Source: Bacillus sp. V3B (GTDB lineage: Bacteria > Bacillota > Bacilli > Bacillales > Cytobacillaceae). From it: DNA of 40,535 nucleotides. The stretch spans positions 1-40,535 of the forward strand of contig NZ_JAETXM010000032.1 in the NCBI RefSeq assembly GCF_024494465.1. The letters run 5' to 3'. Positions 35,314-40,535 of the stretch are shown piece after piece. Within the stretch, counting starts at the first letter, position 1; the number at the start of each line of letters is the position of its first letter. The notes beneath the pieces were generated by a model. The model ran no database searches and was not told the DNA's origin. It saw only the letters and a list, made by a program, of their open reading frames with translations. The position numbers and the translations under genes are program-made.

Positions 35314-35552
35314 ATAAAAACCTCCTTTTGAATTCTGCTTCTATATTTTAGCACTATTACCCATCCTATTGATGATTTGATTTATTTTGATTATTTAGGA
35401 GAGCTTTTTGAGGTGTTGATTTTAATGAAGGAGTAGCTGGTGGTTGTTTCTTTTCTTGAGGTTGTTTTATAGGAGTGTTTGGCATATAGATATAATGACA
35501 AATACTAAATATTTGTGAGTGTTTTATGAGTGAACATGAAAAGAGGGAAGAC

Positions 35553-35960
35553 ATGTTATACTTGATTTCATTTGTTTTCACGATTTATTGTATTCTAATG
35601 AGCTTGAGAACTATTTTTATCCCAAATACGATCAAAGGAAAACTAGTATCAGTTGAGAATTTTCTTTATTTAACATTTGTTTATATTACAATCTTGCTTG
35701 GTTTTGGATTAATCTATATTTTACTTGAGACGAAGGGACATGAAGTGTTAATTGAACAGTATTCAACCCCATCAGAAAATTTTATTGAACGACTTGGGAC
35801 CTATATTTATTTTAGTGCAGTGACTTTGTTTTCAGTTGGGTACGGTGAGATTGCCCCGATTGGAGTTGGACGTATTATTGCTATGATTGAAGCATTAATA
35901 GGCTATACGATTCCTGCTGCATTTGTGGCAAAAGCTGTATTTGATCGTGAGCAGAAATAA
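35553..35960 (+). CDS. Two-helix potassium channel-like protein (135 aa)
   Basis: A small ion-channel protein with hydrophobic segments at about 1-20, 33-55 and 105-125 and the pore sequence TLFSVGYGEIAPIG (about 92-105), a Ser variant of the TVGYG selectivity filter. No RCK domain. ATG at 35553 with AGAGGG 6-8 nt upstream; an in-frame ATG at 35526 has a poorer Shine-Dalgarno. It lies between gsaB (divergent) and bcp. Such short channels need tetramerisation; ion choice (K+) is from the filter only. Confidence 0.8.
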   Translation: MLYLISFVFTIYCILMSLRTIFIPNTIKGKLVSVENFLYLTFVYITILLGFGLIYILLETKGHEVLIEQYSTPSENFIERLGTYIYFSAVTLFSVGYGEIAPIGVGRIIAMIEALIGYTIPAAFVAKAVFDREQK

Positions 35961-36092
35961 GTTCCTGTTGTGTTAAAATGGTATAATAGAATTCAGATAA
36001 TTTGTAAGTAGATTATCGCTAATCATCGTGTTATAGTGAGAGAATGGGAAAATAAGGTCATCATGAATTGAATACAAGTAGGAGGGATGAAA

Positions 36093-36563
36093 ATGTCAAC
36101 ACTTACAGGTCAATTGGCTCCAGACTATGCTTTACCGGCAAGTAATGGACAAACTGTTCAGTTATCTGATTTTCATGGAAAAAATGTGGTGCTTTACTTC
36201 TATCCGAAAGATATGACACCAGGGTGTACAACGGAGGCATGCGATTTTCGCGATCGACATGAAGATTTTTCTGAACTAAATACTGTGATTCTTGGTGTAA
36301 GTCCAGATCCAATAAAAAGGCATGAAAAATTTATTGAAAAACATAATCTTCCATTCTTATTACTTGCTGATGAAGAAAATGAATTGGCAAAAGCGTTTGA
36401 TGTATGGAAGTTGAAGAAAAACTTTGGTAAAGAATATATGGGCATCGAACGCAGCACATTTATTCTCGACCCTGAAGGGAAAATAGTAAAAGAATGGCGT
36501 AAAGTAAAGGTAAAAGACCATTCGAACGAAGTTTATACATTCATTCAAGAAAATCTAATGTAA
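36093..36563 (+). CDS. bcp: Thiol peroxidase, peroxiredoxin Q/Bcp type (156 aa)
   Basis: Thioredoxin-dependent peroxidase that reduces H2O2 and organic hydroperoxides. TPGCTTEACDFRD (about 43-55) contains the peroxidatic Cys and a resolving Cys five residues later, as in alpha-helical PrxQ. YFYPKDMTPG and ERSTFILDPEGKI are also typical. ATG at 36093 has GGAGGG 5-7 nt upstream (an ATG two codons earlier is too close). In B. subtilis this is ygaF, near perR; no Per box was seen just upstream. Confidence 0.93.
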   Translation: MSTLTGQLAPDYALPASNGQTVQLSDFHGKNVVLYFYPKDMTPGCTTEACDFRDRHEDFSELNTVILGVSPDPIKRHEKFIEKHNLPFLLLADEENELAKAFDVWKLKKNFGKEYMGIERSTFILDPEGKIVKEWRKVKVKDHSNEVYTFIQENLM

Positions 36564-36565
36564 AC

Positions 36566-36605
36566 AAAAAAAGCCCTGTTACATCGCTGTAAAGGGGCTT
36601 TTTTA
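36566..36605 (+). terminator. Terminator of bcp
   Basis: AAAAAAGCCCTGTTACA pairs with TGTAAAGGGGCTTTTTT. Confidence 0.88.
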
Positions 36606-36734
36606 AGCTGATGATCAGAAAAAAATTATCGTTCTCTAAAAAAAGATAAATATACTGTAGCCTTTATCCTTTATTATTCGTCTATTTATATTAAGTAGTA
36701 GATCATAATCATTAATTTTTATATGGTGATAAAC

Positions 36735-37328
36735 ATGAGACAAAGAAATATTTATATTCTATTAACGGATACAGGTACATGGTTTTCGAGAATGATTAAA
36801 TGTTATACAAAAGCTCCGTATAACCACGCCTCCATTTCCCTTGATGAAAACCTAGAAGAACTATATAGTTTTGGTCGAAAAGTGTATTATAATCCTTTAT
36901 CTGCCGGTTTTGTAAAGGAAGGAGTTGATCGTGGAGTCTTCCTCTATAAGAAAAATACAAAATGTATCATTTATAAAATGGTTGTAAGCGAGTTGCAATA
37001 TGATATTATATTAAAAAGCATCGCACAGTTTAAGTATTTCGAAGATCAGTATCGATATAATTTACTAGGTGTGATGGGGATTGCCATGAATAAAAGGATC
37101 ATAAGAAAGAATGCTTTTACTTGTTCGCAGTTTGTTGCTTCTGTACTAGTTGCGAGTGGCATACATGTGTTTGAGAAGTATATTGAGTTGATCACGCCGA
37201 ATGATATTACAAAAATTCCTCAATTGCAGTTAATTTATGAAGGGAAATTACGTGATTATCATCAAGCGAAAACAGCGATATATAATCCGGATTTATTTGA
37301 TTGGAATCAGTATAAAGCGAATTTTTAA
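36735..37328 (+). CDS. YiiX/YebB-like (NlpC/P60 superfamily) cysteine-peptidase-fold protein (197 aa)
   Basis: The order of motifs is of the permuted NlpC/P60 fold: a His in KAPYNHASISLDENLEELYS (about 28-47) before a Cys in NAFTCSQFVASVLVASG (about 135-151). This resembles YiiX-type papain-like proteins, which act on amide bonds in lipids, peptides or cell wall. No signal peptide, so cytosolic. ATG at 36735 has GGTGAT 5 nt upstream. Monocistronic, followed by a terminator. This gene and the next are additions between bcp and perR compared with B. subtilis. Substrate unknown. Confidence 0.7.
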   Translation: MRQRNIYILLTDTGTWFSRMIKCYTKAPYNHASISLDENLEELYSFGRKVYYNPLSAGFVKEGVDRGVFLYKKNTKCIIYKMVVSELQYDIILKSIAQFKYFEDQYRYNLLGVMGIAMNKRIIRKNAFTCSQFVASVLVASGIHVFEKYIELITPNDITKIPQLQLIYEGKLRDYHQAKTAIYNPDLFDWNQYKANF

Positions 37329-37460
37329 CGAAAATAAATAGAAATTGAAATTATAATTATTTTTATACGCCCTTTTTGCATTAAGCAGGCTATTGTCCAT
37401 TCATTTATCCAAGTTTTGAATACCCTTATATTAGGGCATACCTCCTCAGATATTTTTAGC

Positions 37461-37486
37461 AGGTTGAGCATTCAACCTGTTTTTTT
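37461..37486 (+). terminator. Terminator before the 2-hydroxyacid dehydrogenase gene
   Basis: AGGTTGA (37461-37467) pairs with TCAACCT (37472-37478), then G and seven T. Confidence 0.85.
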
Positions 37487-37556
37487 GTGGGCAAAATTAA
37501 TTCTCTAATAATACATAGGTGTTATGATAGTTAAAAAAAGGTGGGGAGAGTTATTT

Positions 37557-38507
37557 ATGAAGATTGTTTCATCCATTTTTCCAAATGAAAAAATTCAAGA
37601 GGATATAAAAAAGGAATTTCCAGAAATAACGTTTGAATTTTATAAAGGAATGAAAGCGGCGGAAGAGGCTTTTTATGATTGTGATGCTTTTCTTACATAT
37701 GGAGATGACTTAACGGACCAGCATATCCAAAAGAATCATCAGTTAAAATGGATTATGCTCATGTCTGCTGGATTGGAGAAAATGCCATTAAAAGCAATTG
37801 AGGAAAAAGGGATAATTGTGACGAATGCTCGTGGGATTCATACAATCCCGATGGCTGAATTCACCATTGGTTCTATGCTTCAATGGGTGAAACAAACAAA
37901 AGCGCTGTTGGAAAATGAGCAAGGACAAGTTTGGGATCGAAAACTTCAAATGGGAGAGTTGTGTGAAAAAACAGTTTTAATTTTGGGAGTCGGAGCTATC
38001 GGTGGTGAGATAGCGAGGCTTGCGAAAGCTTTCAGGATGAGGACAATTGGCGTAAACCGAAGTGGCAAAGCGGTGGAACACATTGATGAGCTATTTCTTA
38101 TTGATCAATTGATGACGGCTTTACCGAAAGCAGACTTTATCGTTTCTGTTTTACCGAGTACAGCTGAAACAAAGCAGTTATTAACGAAAGAACATTTTAC
38201 AACAATGAAAGATACGGCTGTGTTCATTAATATTGGTCGTGGGGATTTAGTAGATGGGCAAGTGTTGCAACAAGCATTGGAAAGTAATACAATAGCACAT
38301 GCCTTTTTAGATGTTTTTGAAAAGGAACCATTAGAAAAGAATCATCCTTTTTGGCATATGAAGAATGTGACTGTTACACCTCATTTATCAAGTGTGGGAA
38401 AGAAGTATTTACCAAGGTCATTTACTATTTTTAAGCATAACCTATCTGCATACTTAAATAAGAGTGATGATTATATTAATTTGATTGATTTACACAGAGG
38501 GTACTGA
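37557..38507 (+). CDS. D-2-hydroxyacid dehydrogenase family protein (316 aa)
   Basis: NAD(P)-dependent D-2-hydroxyacid dehydrogenase. The Rossmann loop VLILGVGAIGGEIARLA is at about 138-154. The catalytic Arg is in INIGRGDLVDG (about 225), Glu in DVFEKEPL (about 255) and His in TPHLSS (about 278). ATG at 37557 with GGTGGGGAG upstream; an in-frame upstream ATG (37524) is before that Shine-Dalgarno. It lies directly upstream of perR in the same direction, but perR has its own promoter. Substrate unknown. Confidence 0.88.
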   Translation: MKIVSSIFPNEKIQEDIKKEFPEITFEFYKGMKAAEEAFYDCDAFLTYGDDLTDQHIQKNHQLKWIMLMSAGLEKMPLKAIEEKGIIVTNARGIHTIPMAEFTIGSMLQWVKQTKALLENEQGQVWDRKLQMGELCEKTVLILGVGAIGGEIARLAKAFRMRTIGVNRSGKAVEHIDELFLIDQLMTALPKADFIVSVLPSTAETKQLLTKEHFTTMKDTAVFINIGRGDLVDGQVLQQALESNTIAHAFLDVFEKEPLEKNHPFWHMKNVTVTPHLSSVGKKYLPRSFTIFKHNLSAYLNKSDDYINLIDLHRGY

Positions 38508-38612
38508 CAAAAAGTAAAATAAGAGGTAACATAGAAAAGGTTTTCATTTTGAGCGAAGGTGTACTAAATATGATCAACAATGTAAATAAACCATATAGAT
38601 AGGGTAGTTATA

Positions 38613-38641
38613 TTGACAAAAGTGGTAAAAATTCGTACACT
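38613..38641 (+). promoter_or_regulatory. Sigma-A promoter of perR
   Basis: TTGACA (38613-38618), a 17-nt spacer, and TACACT (38636-38641). Confidence 0.85.
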
Positions 38642-38643
38642 AT

Positions 38644-38658
38644 TTATAACAATTATAA
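38644..38658. promoter_or_regulatory. Per box (PerR operator) at the perR start site
   Basis: TTATAACAATTATAA matches the Per box consensus TTATAATNATTATAA at 14 of 15 positions, counting the N as a match. It sits directly after the -10 box, where a repressor blocks transcription; autorepression of perR as in B. subtilis is expected. Confidence 0.9.
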
Positions 38659-38693
38659 ACTAATAATATTTTTTAGAAAAGAGGTGTATGACG

Positions 38694-39131
38694 GTGGAAC
38701 AAAATCAGTTAAAGGAAGCACTCGATACCTTAAAGGAAACGCGGGTTCGCATAACCCCACAACGTCATGCGATACTCGAATATTTAATAAGCTCAATGTC
38801 ACACCCAACTGCAGATGATATTTATAAAGCCTTAGAAGGAAAATTCCCTAATATGAGTGTTGCTACAGTTTATAATAATCTTAGAGTGTTTCGTGAGGTT
38901 GGTCTTGTTAAGGAGTTGACCTATGGTGATTCATCTAGTCGTTTTGACTTTGTTACAACCCAGCATTATCATGTGATCTGTGAAAGTTGTGGTAAAATTG
39001 TTGATTTCCATTATCCTGGACTGGATGAAGTTGAACAGCTTGCGAGTCACGTAACAGGATTCAACATTAGTCATCATCGGATGGAAATCTATGGTTCGTG
39101 CCCAGATTGTTCGACAAGAGAAGTACACTAA
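38694..39131 (+). CDS. perR: Peroxide-sensing Fur-family repressor PerR (145 aa)
   Basis: Metal-dependent repressor of peroxide-stress genes. With the GTG start at 38694 all regulatory-site residues fall on the B. subtilis numbers: His37, Asp85, His91, His93 and Asp104. Zinc ligands are CESC (96-99) and CPDC near the C-terminus. The DNA-binding helix [14 protein letters not shown] is intact. The GTG has GAGGTG 7 nt upstream, whereas the ATG two codons earlier is too close. Autoregulation is supported by the Per box just upstream. Confidence 0.96.
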   Translation: MEQNQLKEALDTLKETRVRITPQRHAILEYLISSMSHPTADDIYKALEGKFPNMSVATVYNNLRVFREVGLVKELTYGDSSSRFDFVTTQHYHVICESCGKIVDFHYPGLDEVEQLASHVTGFNISHHRMEIYGSCPDCSTREVH

Positions 39132-39161
39132 GAAGTGTATCAAATTAATAGTAAGTATCAT

Positions 39162-39193
39162 GCTGATGGTTGATAACTATCGGCTTTTTTTTG
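39162..39193 (+). terminator. Terminator of perR
   Basis: GCTGATGGTT (39162-39171) pairs with AACTATCGGC (39175-39184, with G-T and one mismatch), then eight or nine T. Confidence 0.75.
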
Positions 39194-39566
39194 TTAGGAT
39201 TTGTTAAACAATATTGTTGATGCTTTAAATGTCTTTGGTGTATGCGAGTGGTAGCTATTCATTAGGAATCTATATACCTCTTTTAAATAAATGCAATCTT
39301 TGCACCAGAACCATCATTTCATATCTGTCATTTACGTTGTTAGCTTGGTGGGTATGTGGTGGTACCCCTACATGGTACAGAAGGGTTTTTTTTATATTCC
39401 CTATTAATTAACGAATATACTAGATCTTTATATACAATATTTCTTTTCCATAGACACCGTTGTACTATATCAATATATGCAACGATGCCTATGCAAAAGA
39501 AAGGGAAATAGGTGAAGTTTTTATATCAGAATGAAGAAGAAGATCAATGACCTTCTTCTTATGCAC
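39194..39566. other. Gene-poor stretch after perR
   Basis: No convincing gene. A weak hairpin ACCCCT...AAGGGT followed by eight T lies near 39363-39392 and could end an unseen small RNA. An imperfect AAGAAGAAG hairpin near 39532-39560 may end the minus-strand YjcZ-type gene. Confidence 0.4.
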
Positions 39567-39659
39567 TTAATAACCGTATCCCACTGCTGCTGCTCCCACG
39601 ATGATGAGTAGAATAAACAAGACAACGATTAACGCAAATCCGCCTGCATAACCAGACAT
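39567..39659 (-). CDS. YjcZ-family sporulation micro-protein, copy 1 (30 aa)
   Basis: The product MSGYAGGFALIVVLFILLII plus VGAAAVGYGY is one transmembrane helix between Gly/Tyr-rich ends, the YjcZ-family pattern seen in Bacillus spore-associated micro-proteins. GGGGGTG is just upstream; an ATG one codon earlier (39662) is also possible. A near-identical gene lies at 40099-40191. Confidence 0.85.
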   Translation of the reverse strand: MSGYAGGFALIVVLFILLIIVGAAAVGYGY

Positions 39660-39931
39660 CATAACACCCCCTTTTTGTATTTTTTAAAGATGCTTACAGA
39701 ACTTCTAAACATCTTTAATATAAATATATTCTTAAATGGTTCGAAATGATTGGGTAAGTTTAACAAGATAGTTGCCTTTTTTAAATGGATGTAATAAAAA
39801 ATATAGAGAGAAAGCGATATCTCCCTGTTCGAATCATATTTTTGTAAAATCCATTGTATTAGCTAATAACTGAAACATACACTTATTTCAAATATATGTT
39901 AGGTCTTTTATCCTATACTGTAAAAATGAAG

Positions 39932-39973
39932 AATGGATCTTCAAAATTACTTTTTGAAGATCCACTCTTTTTT
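39932..39973. terminator. Hairpin terminator between micro-protein genes
   Basis: TGGATCTTCAAAA pairs with TTTTGAAGATCCA across a short loop; T7 follows on the plus strand and T-rich DNA on the minus strand. Confidence 0.7.
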
Positions 39974-39981
39974 TGTTATTT

Positions 39982-40068
39982 TTAGTAAAAACGACGGGAC
40001 CTAAATCCGTGGTGTCCAAATCCATGATGCCCGAAACCGTGTCCAAATCCATGTCCAAAAAATGGCAT
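39982..40068 (-). CDS. Gly/His/Phe-rich micro-protein (28 aa)
   Basis: The product MPFFGHGFGHGFGHHGFGHH is followed by GFRSRRFY. The tandem Gly-His/Gly-Phe repeats resemble small spore-coat or metal-binding peptides of Bacilli; I do not recognise a named family with certainty. AGAAGTGAT lies 5 nt ahead of the ATG. It sits between two YjcZ-type genes and ends at a hairpin, so it is likely a real gene. Confidence 0.65.
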   Translation of the reverse strand: MPFFGHGFGHGFGHHGFGHHGFRSRRFY

Positions 40069-40098
40069 ACTTTATCACTTCTTTCTCAATAATTTTAA

Positions 40099-40191
40099 TT
40101 AGTAACCGTAACCTACAGCTGCCGCTCCCACAATAATCAATAAGATAAACAAGACAACAACTAACGCAAATCCACCTGCATAACCAGCCAA
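40099..40191 (-). CDS. YjcZ-family sporulation micro-protein, copy 2 (30 aa)
   Basis: Starts at TTG (coded as Met), then AGYAGGFALVVVLFILLIIV and GAAAVGYGY; differs from copy 1 at two positions (Ser2 to Ala, Ile12 to Val). AAGGCGG lies about 9 nt upstream. One transmembrane helix. The stop position may be off by one or two bases. Upstream DNA is shared with copy 1, showing a tandem duplication. Confidence 0.8.
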   Translation of the reverse strand: MAGYAGGFALVVVLFILLIIVGAAAVGYGY

Positions 40192-40241
40192 TGTAGCGCC
40201 GCCTTTTTGTTGTATATTAAGATGGTTAGAATGTATCCAAA

Positions 40242-40297
40242 TATCTTTAATATAAAGATATTCTGAAGTGTTCCGAAATGATTGGGTTTATTAAACA
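40242..40297 (-). repeat. Duplicated upstream region of the YjcZ-type genes
   Basis: 40242-40297 and 39710-39764 align over about 55 nt, including CTTTAATATAAA and CGAAATGATTGGGT. They are the probable promoter regions of the two micro-protein genes and were duplicated together with them. The rest of 40192-40535 shows no gene. Confidence 0.65.
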
Positions 40298-40389
40298 GGA
40301 TGTAAAAATTAAAACACCTTTAAAAAGTCGGTATAAATAAACATCCATCAGCGATTACTCCCAACCATAGGATGAAAAAGTTTTTACAG

Positions 40390-40418
40390 AAAAAAGAGAA
40401 GACCTTTAAAGGGCCTTC
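40390..40418 (-). terminator. Terminator-like hairpin near the right edge
   Basis: GAAGACCTTT (40398-40407) pairs with AAAGGGCCTTC (40408-40418); on the minus strand a T run follows. It may end a gene that begins beyond the window. Confidence 0.5.
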
Positions 40419-40535
40419 AAAAGTAATGTGAGTTAGACACATAATCAATTATTTTATCAGTTTTAGGCGAGAATACCCCTTCCTCAAGGAATGTGAAGGG
40501 AGTTAGCCCAATGAGTAGGGAGGGGATGAATCGCC

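Noticed and set aside
35366-35485. Possible 39-aa Pro/Gln/Lys-rich ORF upstream of gsaB (minus strand, start MPNTPIKQPQEKK)
   Set aside because: No Shine-Dalgarno ahead of the start and no recognisable family; composition is low complexity. It may be real but cannot be supported.
39229-39411. 60-codon plus-strand ORF after perR
   Set aside because: No Shine-Dalgarno, no family pattern, and it crosses a hairpin/T-run; likely chance.

Overview
The window reads as chromosomal DNA of a spore-forming, low-GC Bacillaceae species. It holds a near-complete Bacillus subtilis-type gene order from yfhD/yfhE through recX, yfhH, sspK, yfhP, mutY, yfhS, fabL, sspE, ygaB, ntdP, ygaD, ygaE, gsaB and bcp to perR. 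It also holds spore-protein genes, a gerA-family germination operon, a HemAT-type globin sensor and YjcZ-type micro-proteins. No rRNA, tRNA, CRISPR array or complete transposase gene was seen.

The left part (1 to about 17.5 kb) is accessory. It contains an orphan SinI-type peptide gene (54-203), a metallophosphoesterase (529-1245) and a six-gene RiPP-like operon (1747-6438). Then follow a small membrane-protein gene whose 5' end is broken by a repeat (6804-7079), hemAT (minus), a four-gene ger operon (minus, 12879-8838), a yhdT-panF transport pair and a MASE3-PAS-GGDEF-EAL protein. The stretch 17770-17995 is a dense cluster of DnaA-box-like 9-mers in a long gene-free gap.

The right part (18-39 kb) is the conserved backbone with a few additions or losses. 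A large glutamate-synthase-like gene without a small subunit lies between ygaE and gsaB. Its strong Shine-Dalgarno sits 39 nt from the ATG, with a 30-nt hairpin between them that would restore a 9-nt spacing. perR has a clear sigma-A promoter and a near-perfect Per box. The right edge carries two near-identical YjcZ micro-protein genes, duplicated with their upstream DNA, around a Gly/His/Phe-rich micro-protein gene.

The strongest candidate for an undescribed system is the operon at 1747-6438. It has a 67-aa precursor-like peptide with a lasso-type leader signature (Tyr-x-x-Pro, and Thr exactly 15 residues after the Tyr). It also has an HPr-kinase-like peptide kinase, a PqqD/B1-type recognition protein, an ABC exporter and a nucleotidyltransferase, the usual companions of paeninodin-type lasso peptides. 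The lasso cyclase (asparagine-synthetase-like) and the B2 transglutaminase-like leader protease are absent, and a SipW-like Ser/His signal-peptidase-family protein takes the B2 position. The predicted core (Gly/Asn/Pro-rich) has no Asp/Glu at ring positions 7-9, so a classical lasso is unlikely. A promoter-leader related to that of the precursor gene recurs at 6478-6583 in front of the disrupted membrane-protein gene, which suggests that gene once belonged to the same regulon.

Two inverted copies of a structured 194/252-nt repeat lie 17 kb apart, one inside that membrane-protein gene and one flush with the fabL stop codon.
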